From positions 5,266,274 through 5,330,273 of the forward strand of contig OX246747.1 in NCBI GenBank assembly GCA_945910005.1: a stretch of DNA of 64,000 bases. Reading direction: 5' to 3'. This DNA comes from Isoperla grammatica. Lineage: Eukaryota; Arthropoda; Insecta; Plecoptera; Perlodidae. The translations under genes were made by a program, and so were the position numbers. The notes below the pieces were generated by a model that was not told the origin of the DNA, made no database searches, and saw nothing but the letters and a program-made list of their open reading frames with translations. Below, piece by piece: positions 32,195 through 41,259 of the stretch. Each line of letters starts with the position of its first letter. Position 1 is the stretch's first letter.

Positions 32195-32202
32195 TGACGT
32201 CA
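32195..32202. promoter_or_regulatory. Perfect CRE palindrome TGACGTCA
   Basis: Consensus CREB/ATF site in a CpG-rich stretch about 105 bp upstream of the ATG of the P2X7-tail-like frame. Position and composition fit a promoter; no TATA box is visible. Confidence 0.5.
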
Positions 32203-32307
32203 CTGGGGGGGACTGACTGTTCGAGCCACGGCATGCGCCTCGCGCCCGTGGCCGGACAGTAGCCTACGCCTACGCGGCCGGCAGCCACGGACGAGAGTGG
32301 CCGTGTA

Positions 32308-32837
32308 ATGACTGGTGAGCCCGTAGCACCTTATGGCTTCAAACCGACGTATTCCGAGGAAGAAATATACGAACTGGAAAAGCGTAAAACACTTTCTATG
32401 TAGGTCTGGGAATACTACCTGGTGTTAATCGCTATGACTACCGCCGAGGAATCTTTTTGCTGTCTTGAATCTGACATTATTAGCCACGTGCGACAAGATC
32501 TAGAGTGCATCACAGAACACAGTGATTTCGAAAGCGTGTGTCTTAACGTTGGTTGTTTGAACCACGTTTGAACACTGTTTGTCAATAAATGATGGTTCAT
32601 TCTCATCATGATGACCAACGACAAAAGCTACGAACCACTTCGAATAGATTATGGCGACACATTTCTTATAAACAATTCATATATTGGATGAATTTCTGGA
32701 CATCGCTAGGAAAATACAGACGTTTTGTGATACCATCATGCGTTGTCAATGTTATTAGAGAAGAGTTTCCTGATGCAAATAGTAGCTACGTGGGATTTAA
32801 ACCCGTTGCCGGAGGAGAAACTGAATATTTTGATTAA
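32308..32837 (+). pseudogene. P2X7 C-terminal-domain-like gene, degraded
   Basis: From ATG 32308 the frame reads APYGFKPTYSEEEIYELEKR, hits TAG at 32401-32403, and continues CITEHSDFESVCLNVGCLNH. A shifted frame then gives YKQFIYWMNFW, RRFVIPSCVVNVIREEFPDA and YVGFKP. The order (YxFEPEYTEEE.., CITxHxxFxxVCLNxxVL.., YRxFxxWxxG.LG...R.xIPSCVVxxIRxxFPxxxGxYxGF) is that of the P2X7-receptor intracellular tail, amplified in many invertebrates as stand-alone proteins. The usual central Cys-rich stretch looks shortened. At least one stop and one frameshift (32570-32590) break it. Confidence 0.65.
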
Positions 32838-33279
32838 TACATTATTATTGTTCCGTTAATTTAAAATACATTTACAATTATTGTAGGAATAGAGAAGTAG
32901 TAATGAACATTGACACTGAACACTGAAGACTGTGCTAAAGAACACACACACACACACACACACCTGCAAACGCCTCTCTCGATTGACAGATACGCGCGAA
33001 GTAGGTTGTAGGAGGGTGCGTGCCCGCCCGCCCAAGCGCATTCCCCCCCAGTGACGTGGCGGCTAGGCGCGCCGAGTGGAACAAAAGCGAGGGTACCACC
33101 AAACATGTGAACCTACACACTGAGGGACACATCCCTCCTTGTTTGAAAGATGTCATTTTATAACATATCAAAAGTAATTCGAAACCTTTTCTGGGCCTTT
33201 AAATACTTTAAGGCTGCAAATGGGCCATAACTACCCGGTGGCAACCTGTCCCAACCTCCCCCCCTCCCACCCACCCTCA
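32838..33279. other. Intergenic with a (CA)n tract
   Basis: (CA)n at 32942-32962; the rest shows no supported coding. Confidence 0.5.
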
Positions 33280-33440
33280 TCAGTTCATATCCCTCATTGT
33301 ATTTCCAAATTTCCTTACTGATTCACACTCAACATCCTCCTCGGGTAACTCATTCCATTCTTTAACCGTTCTTTCAACAAATCTAAACCTACCCAGATCA
33401 CTTCTTACCACCTTCCACCGAAACTTCCATTTATGATCCC
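33280..33440 (-). pseudogene. LINE ORF2 C-terminal tail
   Basis: The minus-strand frame ends WKFRWKVVRSDLGRFRFVER, TVKEWNELPEEDVECESV and a stop at 33280. The pattern R..FF..R.V..WN.LP..VV.A.S...F is the usual terminus of CR1/Jockey-type reverse transcriptase ORFs. Only this tail is present. Confidence 0.6.
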
Positions 33441-33532
33441 CCCTCGCTCTGTATCTGTATATATATATATCTGTATATATATCTCGCTCTGTATCTACCT
33501 CGTTCTTGCAATCTGCTACGGGTTTCCCCCCA

Positions 33533-33702
33533 CCAGCCCGTCTGGGCCCGGGGAAGAATAGGCCCAGAGTGACTCTGCTAGTCGTAAGAGGCGACAAAAG
33601 GAGACCCTATCCCTTCCCCCCCCCCCCCCCACTGGGCCCACCTCTCCCACTTGGCCCTGCCCTCCCTTGCTGGACTCCCGTATGACGACCCACGCGACGT
33701 AC
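33533..33702 (+). mobile_element. SINE fragment, H2 + start of TA
   Basis: GTCTGGGCCCGGGGAAGAAT, GTCGTAAGAGGCGAC, poly-C, CTCCCACTTGGCCCTGCCC up to GCGACGTACAATG; 3'-truncated. The CATTGAATATTTCTCC segment is deleted. Confidence 0.85.
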
Positions 33703-34592
33703 AATGCCGTCGTCGGGCCCACCAGTACCGTCCTGGGCCTCCATGTCACCACACTTGTAGGGTGGGGCAATGGTGGCTTGTGACATGCGAGTTGCTTGCT
33801 CCTCACGAAGGGCACCCAGCATGCTTCTAGCCGTGCTTGAGATGCTGGGGATTATAGCAGTGGAGGTTTCTCCAATAGGGAACACGCGTATGAAAATTTC
33901 AATCGATTTTTAAATACCTTGTCTCTCATTTTATAATTTTGTGTCTTTGAATTTTGAAAAACGGATCAGGCTATGCCTCAAAATAATTGGTTTAGTAACG
34001 ATAAATAAAAGGGCGCGAAAAACGAGCCGCAGCCATGTAGAGTGGATTTGACGTCATGGTTTTGTTCTTTGTACGCTCACCGCCTCAGCGATTGGTCTGT
34101 TACGCCACGTCTACAGAATCATTGCGGCACAGCCACCTGTACGCGTTTCAGATCCCCGAGTTTAAACTGCAATAAGTGCGACTACCTAAAACCCATTTAA
34201 AAATTTCTTTTTTACTTAGGACTTGCATTAATATACTTTTTGTATCTGATACTATTAAACTAAGTGTTTGGTTTAGCAAAAAAAATCGTACGCGTGTTGC
34301 CCATTGTGCTGGAGAAACGTTCCACTGTAGCAAGGTTGGGTTGAACTTGAAGATGGGGAGAATCCTCAGCAGTAGAATCTAAGGAGGAAAACTAACATTA
34401 TCTTTCGTAGAGGTGCGTTGACTGACACATTATTTGGAACAGCGCAACACAATTTCAAACAATTAGGTAAAGAGTTTAGAGCAATACTAAAATCCATGCA
34501 TATTATATTGGTTGCACTCAATTTATGCTAGAGATAGGTGTACAAGTCATCTTGGCTTTGTTTCCCTATGTTTAGACTATATTTCTATTCCC
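33703..34592. other. Intergenic, no gene recognised
   Basis: 33703-33885 has an open minus-strand frame without recognisable domain. 34010-34130 is GC-rich with TGACGTCATGG and a CCAAT-type ATTGG, possibly an old promoter or MITE. Nothing firmer. Confidence 0.35.
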
Positions 34593-34603
34593 AAGTATGA
34601 AAC

Positions 34604-34907
34604 GACCCGTCTCGGCCCGGGGTAGAATAGGCCCAGAGTGACTCTGCTAGTCGTAAAAGGCGACAAAAAGAGACCCTGTCCCTTTCCCCCCCCCCCCCCC
34701 ACTGCCCCACTGAATATTTCTCCTCCCACTTGGCCCTGCCCTCCCTTGCTGGACTCCCATATGACGACCCACGCGACGTACAATGGATCCGATTCGGATG
34801 TGGCTTTATTCTTCATCGTCATCTTTCTCATCTTCATTATCACCCGCTCATCGTCTCGATTAGCCATAGTTGCATAAAAATGAGACGTTAAGCCCCATTA
34901 ATCAATC
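34604..34907 (+). mobile_element. Full-length SINE, H2 + TA, precise target duplication
   Basis: 304 bp, flanked by AAGTATGAAAC (34593-34603 and 34908-34918). This fixes the H2 5' end at GACCCGTCTCGGCCCGGGG. Confidence 0.95.
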
Positions 34908-35189
34908 AAGTATGAAACCCTATTGTCATATGACAACTGTGACACCTCAAATAACTGCAACAAAGTTATCTGATTTCACACCTGTAGTGACTTTGACACG
35001 AAAGCATGTGACGTGTTTTTAATACAAATTTAGAAGGCTTGTTATTTAGTACGTTTATGTCGACCCTTGCTATGTTACTATGACTATGATCATGTTAATT
35101 CTCCTTCGTCGATCGTATGTCGTCCTTGGCTATGCTTGCAATGGTAATGAGTAATGACTCTCTCGGCTCTGCTATATCGTTCCGATTAG

Positions 35190-35300
35190 CTGTGGGCGTA
35201 ATGGGCCGGCCTGGGACAGGTTTGTCGGGGAGCGGAGCTGATGCAGGGACCCCTGCTTTAGAGGCATCAGTCGTAAGAGGCGACAAAAGGTGTGAACGAG
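35190..35300 (+). mobile_element. Diverged H2-like 5' segment of a LINE or SINE
   Basis: GGCCTGGGACAGG, GTCGGGGAGCGGAGC, then GCATCAGTCGTAAGAGGCGA and CAAAAGG. It shares the GTCGTAAGAGGCGACAAAAGG core with H2 but differs upstream, so it is probably the 5' end of a related non-LTR element. Confidence 0.55.
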
Positions 35301-36052
35301 TTTGGTCCAAAACGGTCAAAACAGTATCATTTTATTGCACACTATTCTATTAATTAAAAATATAACAATAACATAACACATATACACGTTGCGTGAAAAG
35401 AGCACTTTACTTGCAATTGAAATTGAACTTTTAATTACCAATTTCATACAGTATAAATTTAAATCAGCGGAATTCAAATTTATTAATGAATTCATAAAAA
35501 GTAAAAATACAATGTTAAACTCTCATATAATAGGCATGAAAACCCCTGGGTTACAGTAAAAAAAATAGCACTTTGCAGCGGGTTTGAAATACATTTTTTC
35601 GGTTAGAAATATATACACTTTTACAAAAACAAATTAATAATATATACAAATATATTTAATAATACAATACAAAGTACACAAAATACACTTTTGCACAAAC
35701 CTCTAATAAAACATATTCATATAAATAATTGACGCCCTACGCACATATTGTCGGCTTCGGAATCGTAATCAAAATCGGAAAGTAGTGCGAGAGATAAATG
35801 ACTTGGATCTTACGGTACTGCACTACTAAATCACTACTACTAAATAATAATGCTGCTATAAGGAACAGTCTGTGGGCGGTGCAGTTCATTTCACATATAT
35901 TTTATAATGCAAAATTATGAAGGGCTTGTTTGGAAATTCATGATTCTATAGTTTTTGTTTTAAATTAAAAACTAAACATTAGTCGTTCAGTTAATTAGCC
36001 AAACAATAAAAATCGGCAGAAGTTTTATTGGGACAAATAAAGGAGTGAGGAA
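35301..36052. other. AT-rich intergenic, no gene seen
   Basis: Low-complexity A/T sequence with no repeat or coding signal recognised. Confidence 0.5.
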
Positions 36053-36055
36053 TAA

Positions 36056-36202
36056 TGCCCGGTTCCCATGTCTCTTGCCGCATAGCAAGCTGATGCGCGA
36101 TGACCAATCAGGACTTCGGCTCATCTCTTGCACTGCCTTCCAGCACCGTGACGGAAACGCTGTGATTGGTCACCGCGCGGCAAGAGACATGGGAACCGGG
36201 CA
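36056..36202. mobile_element. Harbinger-type MITE, 147 bp
   Basis: Perfect terminal inverted repeats of about 26 bp (TGCCCGGTTCCCATGTCTCT..), plus an inner inverted pair ATGACCAATCA / TGATTGGTCA. Flanked by TAA on both sides (36053-36055 and 36203-36205), the 3-bp TWA target typical of PIF/Harbinger. Confidence 0.85.
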
Positions 36203-36622
36203 TAATGATACACGGGGTCTCTTCAAAAACGTGGTTGGAGTTTGGATGTGAGCTATCTATAAGAGGCACGCGGATCACGTGGCGGGCTGTGTTCTGCACC
36301 GCTCTCCCTATCGCAATCGGAAAATATGTAGTTCAAATATTTCTGCGTCAGCGATACCGATGACCCGACATCAATGGACGCAGAGCAAGTTATGTATTTC
36401 AAAGCCTTCTATAGGACTATAGTGTCTATAAATTAATTAAAAGTCATTCAATCACAAGTAGACACCTTTTAATAAGAATACCTCTCATACCTCTCTCAGT
36501 AGGCCTACATACAGTAGGTCGTGATTGGTAACAGTTGTTGTAGACTTGCTATTTTTCTACTATTACGATGCCGATAATATGTAGGGTCAAGGGATGTACA
36601 CTTATTCGCACTTTTAGTCATA

Positions 36623-36834
36623 TTAGTTTGCCCTGTCGTCTCGCACGTACACTTTAGATGTAATTCTGCCATTACAAAAGGGGCAGGCATCCCCTTCGTT
36701 GTAGATTGATGCACAAGGAGTGCACAGGAAGAAGTGGCCACACATCAGGAAAATATATCTGCGTCTTCTACTTAAACAGAAAGTGCAATGGTCCCACTCA
36801 GGTACATTTGTCAGATCCTCCTCTGGAAGTTCGT
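36623..36834 (-). CDS. RING-finger terminal exon
   Basis: A splice-acceptor-like TTTTTTTTAAACTAG precedes the exon, which reads DELPEEDLTNVPEWDHCTFC, then FLMCGHFFLCTPCA, ACPFCNGRI and a stop. The cysteines and histidine (CxxC, CxHxxxCxxC, CxxC) form a C3HC4 RING of the small C-terminal type found in E3 ubiquitin ligases. The exon is intact, but no upstream exons are recognised in the window. It lies on the same strand as, and 3' of, the TRAF/SINA-like exon at 37.2-37.5 kb; the order TRAF-like then RING is the reverse of SIAH proteins. Whether they belong together is unknown. Confidence 0.6.
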
Positions 36835-37095
36835 CTAGTTTAAAAAAAATGGAAATAATTAGTATAATCATTATTTATAACATTCTTAAGTCATCATTAC
36901 TGTTTCAGTATTGCAACACACTAGTAAGTATTAAGTATTATGCTAGATTGTACCTAATAAATAAAACTAAGAGATTTGGTTGGTGTTCGTGTACATTTTT
37001 CGCTGTTTAATAAGACAGTTGAACCATTGGACAGAAACTTTGTGTAGTGGCACTACTAGACGGACCCCGTTGGACAGAAACATTATGTGTAGTGT

Positions 37096-37182
37096 CCTGC
37101 CCAAGGACTGCTACCTTATCGTGGTGGGCAGGTTTGCGTGCTTTGTTGATCCCGAGAGCTATGCCGGCGGAAGCGTATGCTC
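37096..37182 (+). mobile_element. SINE fragment, H1 only, 3'-truncated
   Basis: CCTGCCCAAGGACTGC through GGCGGAAGCGTATGC, then unrelated sequence. Confidence 0.85.
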
Positions 37183-37214
37183 TCGATGGCAACTCTAAAC
37201 GAAAGATCGTCATT

Positions 37215-37496
37215 TTAAAGAAATGTGTCAAGCAATTCCACCTTGACATTTATACAGTTGGATGAACGAAACATGTCTTCAACATTCTCGATATCAGAAC
37301 AAATGTTCCTGCGGTAAGAAGTGCTCATATCTTCGCTGAGAAGCGTGAGCTCAAGCCTGAACGCGTGCCTGTCCTCGGGGGTGCCTATGTACCTGACGGC
37401 CGCCCGGAACGTAGTCCCATCCCCGTCGTACCCGCGATGTAGCGTGAACACTCTGCCGTGTGCCGCGAGCACGTCCGTGAGCAATAGTCCGCGCCG
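37215..37496 (-). CDS. TRAF/SINA-like domain terminal exon
   Basis: The exon begins after an acceptor-like TTTGTGCAG and encodes RRGLLLTDVLAAHGRVFTLH, then GTTFRAAVRYIGTPEDRHAF, RLELTLLSED, ending INVKVELLDTFL and a stop. The (A)VRYIGT.ED...F.LEL core resembles the TRAF-like substrate-binding fold of SINA/SIAH E3 ligases, where VQLIGT...A..F.Y.LEL is typical. The frame is intact. A degraded SINE head lies just 3'. The assignment is from pattern only; it could be another TRAF-like family. Confidence 0.5.
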   Translation of the reverse strand, partial: RRGLLLTDVLAAHGRVFTLHRGYDGDGTTFRAAVRYIGTPEDRHAFRLELTLLSEDMSTSYRRNICSDIENVEDMFRSSNCINVKVELLDTFL

Positions 37497-37582
37497 CTGC
37501 ACAAACGTACGTCACAACAAAATTAAAAATTCGATTAGGTTTCGTGGAAAGAAAAGGAGGAAATATGGGAGAGAATTGCGGC

Positions 37583-37821
37583 TCGTTTACTTAGAACAAA
37601 TTAGAGAGCTTAAAGCAGGCCAATTGCCGCCTGAATATTGTGTGCATGGAATACTGGAATAGGATCTCGGTTCTATTTTATTGTTTTTCTGAACCAGAGA
37701 TAATGATTAATAGAAACTGACGGGGGCATTCGTATTGCGGCGTTAGAGGTGAAATTCTTGGATCGTCGCAAGACGAGCATAAGCGAAAGCATTTGCCAAG
37801 AAGGCTTTCATTAATCAAGAA
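37583..37821 (+). pseudogene. 18S rRNA gene fragment (about 240 bp)
   Basis: Recognisable small-subunit rRNA words in the correct order: TCGTTTACTT..GAACAAATTAGAG, AAAGCAGGCC..GCCTGAATATT, CATGGAATA, AATAGGATCTCGGTTCTATT, GGTAATGATTAA-like, GGGGGCATTCGTATTGCGGC, GTTAGAGGTGAAATTCTTGG, GCGAAAGCATTTGCCAAGAA and CATTAATCAAGAAC. It covers the segment after variable region V4. Several mismatches to the universal sequence (GGCTTTCATT for the usual TGTTTTCATT) show it is not functional. Confidence 0.88.
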
Positions 37822-37958
37822 CCTCGCATTCCATCAGGTCGTGTTACGAAAATCTAATAAAGAATACTACAAAGTAGCTAGCAGAGGAAAAAGTGAACAT
37901 CTACAAGACAGGTAAGGTAAAATAATGTATGTTGTTTTCTATTGTGTGATGTGATCTA

Positions 37959-38330
37959 ATGGAACGACCTGACCTTGTTGTTACGAACGCTGTAACAAAG
38001 AAAGCTTGTATTGTGGACGTTACAGTACCCACCGAGAATCACAATGATGCGTTGTTGGCTGCTCGGGAGGAAAAAATACGGAAATACGCGCCACATGCAG
38101 AAGTGCTCAGAAGTCAGGGGTTTGAAACTAAGGTAGAGGCAGTGATTGTAGGTAGTCTGGGTTACTGGGATACTAGAAATGATCGGGTTATAAAGATGCT
38201 TGGTATTGGAAGACGTTACTCAGCCATAATGAAAAGGCTCATTCATGGTCAGCGATACCATCCGATGGAGCCGGGATATCTTTATAGAACATGTGACCGG
38301 TGTTCGGCAGTACAACTGAGTATAAGTGCA
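37959..38330 (+). pseudogene. C-terminal part of an RLE-type LINE ORF (R2/NeSL group)
   Basis: The frame reads MERPDLVVTNAVTKKACIVD, VTVPTENHNDALLAAREEKI, RKYAPHAEVLRSQGF, VGSLGYWD and GIGRRYSAIMKRLIHG. It matches the restriction-like endonuclease end of R2/R4/NeSL/Hero-type non-LTR elements: a P-D..D-V core followed by AR..K..KYAP, then the conserved tail. The reverse transcriptase is absent, so this is a 5'-truncated copy; the methionine is just the first in the remaining frame. It lies 138 bp after an 18S rRNA fragment and ends at an (ATG)n tract. Confidence 0.75.
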
Positions 38331-38337
38331 TTTTTCA

Positions 38338-38382
38338 ATGATGATGATGATGATGATGATAATAATAATAATAATAATAATG
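38338..38382. repeat. (GAT)n/(AAT)n junction between two LINE tails
   Basis: (GAT)n from the plus-strand RLE element abuts (AAT)n, which is the 3' tail of the minus-strand LINE. Confidence 0.85.
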
Positions 38383-41130
38383 CCTTTATTTGCAAACAGG
38401 AATCAAAATCCCAATAGTGCAAACATAATACAATACAATATTATACACTCAGGTGACATGAGTAAGTAATAATACAACAAACAATTACACGAACAATTAC
38501 AATAATAAAAAAATAAAAAATACAACAGTTACAATAAAACATAATGCATAATACATAAGCAAGTATACCTTAACAACAGCAAGAAAATTACATGATTACT
38601 TTGACTACAGCGCCTGGATTATTTTATTTTTAAAACAATTGTAACTTTCAAAACAAATGTCGGTGCTCAAATGCTCTGCTAGCTGGTTGTATGTAGATTG
38701 TAATCTATTGATGGCACAATGCTTATAGAGATCAATTCTATTGCTGGGGACGTAAAATGTAGAATGTCTTCTAGTTGTTCTTAGGGGGACAAAAAAGTTT
38801 AGATATGTTATCAATGGGGTGTCTACTGAATTATGCGTGATTTTGTGCAGAAACATCATATCTAACAAGGTTCGTCTCTTTTCTAGGGGCATTAACTTCA
38901 TGTTTTGACAGTGTAATAGATATTCATTTCGGTGGTAGGGCTGCCTGAAATAATGATAACATACTAACTTAATAAACTTTTTCTGTACCCTCTCAATGTG
39001 GTCTATTTTGGTTTTGTGATGCGGATTCCATATAACGCTAGCGTATTCCACCTGTGGGCGAACAAGTGCTAGATATAACATCCTTAAGGTGGCTAAGTTG
39101 AAATCGCCCATACAGTTCCGCCTTAACAGACCTAGAAGTTTGAAGGCTTTTGGTGTTACTTTATCTAGATGCTTTCTGAAAGATAAATCAGATGAAATAG
39201 TGACACCAAGGTCACTCACTGAGTTTAGTCGATCTAAGTTCGTGCCGTCAATTGTATAATTATGCAGAATTACATGTTTTCGCTTGTTCGTGAATGTTAT
39301 AACACTGCACTTTTTTACGTTGAGATTAAGGTTCCAACAAGAACACCAGTGGGAAAAGGAATCAAGATCTTCTTGAAGCAAATCACAGTCACTGTTGGTC
39401 AAAATAGGCCGATACACCTTTAAATCATCAGCATACAGTAAACATTTTGAGGATTTAAAACAAGATGGTATGTCATTTACGTAAAGGTTGAACAACAAAG
39501 GGCCAAGCGTTGAGCCTTGAGGCACCCCTGACGTGATAACAACAGGTTTTGAGGAGCATCCGTTTATGACGACTGTTTGTTTACGTCCACCTAAATAACT
39601 TTTTATTAGTTCAAGTAGTGGACCCTGTACCCCATAACCTTTAATTTTGTGTAAAAGAAGACCGTGATCTACACTGTCGAATGCTTTTTCAAAGTCTGTG
39701 TATATGCTATCAACTTGAGTTTTATTATTTAACTTCTTGGCAATGTCATGTGTGTATTCAACCAGGTTTGTCACAGTGGAGCGTCTCCGAACGAACCCGT
39801 GCTGCTCAGTCGCTAAGTGGAGCTTGACATGTTGGTACAGGGCCTCGTGAATCAGCTGTTCAAATATTTTAGATAACACAGACAACAGTGAGATCGGTCT
39901 GTAATTACAGACCTTGTAACGGCTGCCCTTTTTGAAGACGGGTGTCACAAAAGCATGTTTCCAGCGGTCCGGATACACTCCTGATTTCAATGCAGTGTTA
40001 AATATATCTGCTAATCTGGCGAGTGCACGGCGACAGTGTTTCAACACCCGGACTGGAATGCAGTCAGGACCAGGTGCTTTATTGTTCACGAGTTTCATGA
40101 GACATTCCTCAACCTTCTCAGTAGAGATGACAAAGCCTGACAGGCTATTGTTTCCATAAGCTGGTGCAGTAGGCAACGCCGACTCATCAGTGGTAGAGGC
40201 TGGGTTGAACGTTGACCGGAAGAATTCCGAGAAAAGATGACAAGCTGATGCCAAGTTACTTGCTGTTGACGTCCCGTACTCGACTTCAAGTGGAATTCGA
40301 TGTGCTTTTGTTTTTCGGCGTATGTATCCCCATAGGAGATTAGGATTGTCAGATACACTAGAGTTGATTTTGTCTTTGTACAGCTTGTAAGCAGCACGCA
40401 GTTGATTTTTATATTCTGTTCTCTTAACTTGGAACTCGATTTGATGACATTGCAGCAGGGAGATTTTCCATCGTTTATGGGCTCGATTTTTAGCTTTTAG
40501 AGAACGAATTACATCTGAGTTGAACCATGCCGGGTATTTATAGGCATTTACTTTATAGGTGGGGACAGAATCAGCTACAGCCCTGTCCAAAATTTCATAA
40601 AACTTATCACACTTGATGTTAACATCTACACTGTTATATACCTGTTGCCAGCCACTTGTACGTAGAGTGTGATTGAGCACGTCCAGGTCAGCTTTGGCCC
40701 AGTTAAGCTTGGATTGCGTTTTGTTTCTTCTGTTACTGGCGTTTGCACGCGGAAACGTGACGTCACACGCAATAGCTGAATGATCAGAGGTGACAACTTG
40801 TTCAGCGACACAGATATTAATACTGAAGTCAAGGTTACTAACAAAAACTAAATCCAGGAAGTTTTCACCACGGGTTGGATGAGGGTTTATTTGATGTAAA
40901 TCTAAGTCGCATAACGCGTCAATGAACTCAGCAGATATTTGTGGGTTGGTATTTCCAGAAATGGTCGGTAACATAAGTTCATGGAATTCAGTACAGCGTT
41001 TCCAAGAAATGTCCGGCAGGTTAAAATCCCCACATAGAATAACACTGTCACTGGGACGCGAGGAAGCTTGAACTAGTGACGTCAGATGGTACAGCTCCTC
41101 CACAAGCTCTGACGAAGGCTTAAGAGGTTC
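38360..41130 (-). mobile_element. CR1/L2-Jockey-group LINE, 5'-truncated, long intact ORF
   Basis: The 3' end is marked by GCAAATAAAGGC followed by (ATT)n (complement of 38360-38390). The 5' break falls within the endonuclease near 41110-41130, where homology to LINE proteins stops. No target duplication was identified. Confidence 0.85.
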
Positions 41131-41256
41131 TTCTCGGGTTCTTCGGTCGCACCGTACTCCTCGGGGCAGCGGCGAATCTGACAGGGTTAGTGTGTTGCGC
41201 GCTGGAGCGTCTGTCCTAGACGAGGTGTGTCGAAGAACTGTGTTTCTTGGGTACAT
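38605..41256 (-). CDS. LINE ORF2: partial AP-endonuclease + reverse transcriptase
   Basis: An 883-codon open frame. The first about 55 residues are not LINE-like and come from sequence beyond the truncation. The C-terminal half of the APE endonuclease follows (VILCGDFNLPDISW, GENFLDLVFVSNLD, VTSDHSAI). Then comes a full RT: KAPGPDCIPVRVLKH, FKKGSRYKVCNYRPISLLSV, DFEKAFDSVDHGLLLHK, GVPQGSTLGPLLFNLYVNDI, catalytic YADD at 39424-39435, and the thumb/C-terminal region ending FKNKIIQAL. No stop or frameshift interrupts it, so the copy is young, but without the endonuclease N-terminus it cannot nick DNA normally. Reverse transcription at the target site would be its role. Confidence 0.9.
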   Translation of the reverse strand: MYPRNTVLRHTSSRTDAPARNTLTLSDSPLPRGVRCDRRTREEPLKPSSELVEELYHLTSLVQASSRPSDSVILCGDFNLPDISWKRCTEFHELMLPTISGNTNPQISAEFIDALCDLDLHQINPHPTRGENFLDLVFVSNLDFSINICVAEQVVTSDHSAIACDVTFPRANASNRRNKTQSKLNWAKADLDVLNHTLRTSGWQQVYNSVDVNIKCDKFYEILDRAVADSVPTYKVNAYKYPAWFNSDVIRSLKAKNRAHKRWKISLLQCHQIEFQVKRTEYKNQLRAAYKLYKDKINSSVSDNPNLLWGYIRRKTKAHRIPLEVEYGTSTASNLASACHLFSEFFRSTFNPASTTDESALPTAPAYGNNSLSGFVISTEKVEECLMKLVNNKAPGPDCIPVRVLKHCRRALARLADIFNTALKSGVYPDRWKHAFVTPVFKKGSRYKVCNYRPISLLSVLSKIFEQLIHEALYQHVKLHLATEQHGFVRRRSTVTNLVEYTHDIAKKLNNKTQVDSIYTDFEKAFDSVDHGLLLHKIKGYGVQGPLLELIKSYLGGRKQTVVINGCSSKPVVITSGVPQGSTLGPLLFNLYVNDIPSCFKSSKCLLYADDLKVYRPILTNSDCDLLQEDLDSFSHWCSCWNLNLNVKKCSVITFTNKRKHVILHNYTIDGTNLDRLNSVSDLGVTISSDLSFRKHLDKVTPKAFKLLGLLRRNCMGDFNLATLRMLYLALVRPQVEYASVIWNPHHKTKIDHIERVQKKFIKLVCYHYFRQPYHRNEYLLHCQNMKLMPLEKRRTLLDMMFLHKITHNSVDTPLITYLNFFVPLRTTRRHSTFYVPSNRIDLYKHCAINRLQSTYNQLAEHLSTDICFESYNCFKNKIIQAL

Positions 41257-41259
41257 TCC

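Noticed and set aside
37321..37662. Plus-strand 113-codon ORF
   Set aside because: It overlaps the TRAF/SINA-like exon on one side and 18S rRNA sequence on the other, so it is a shadow.
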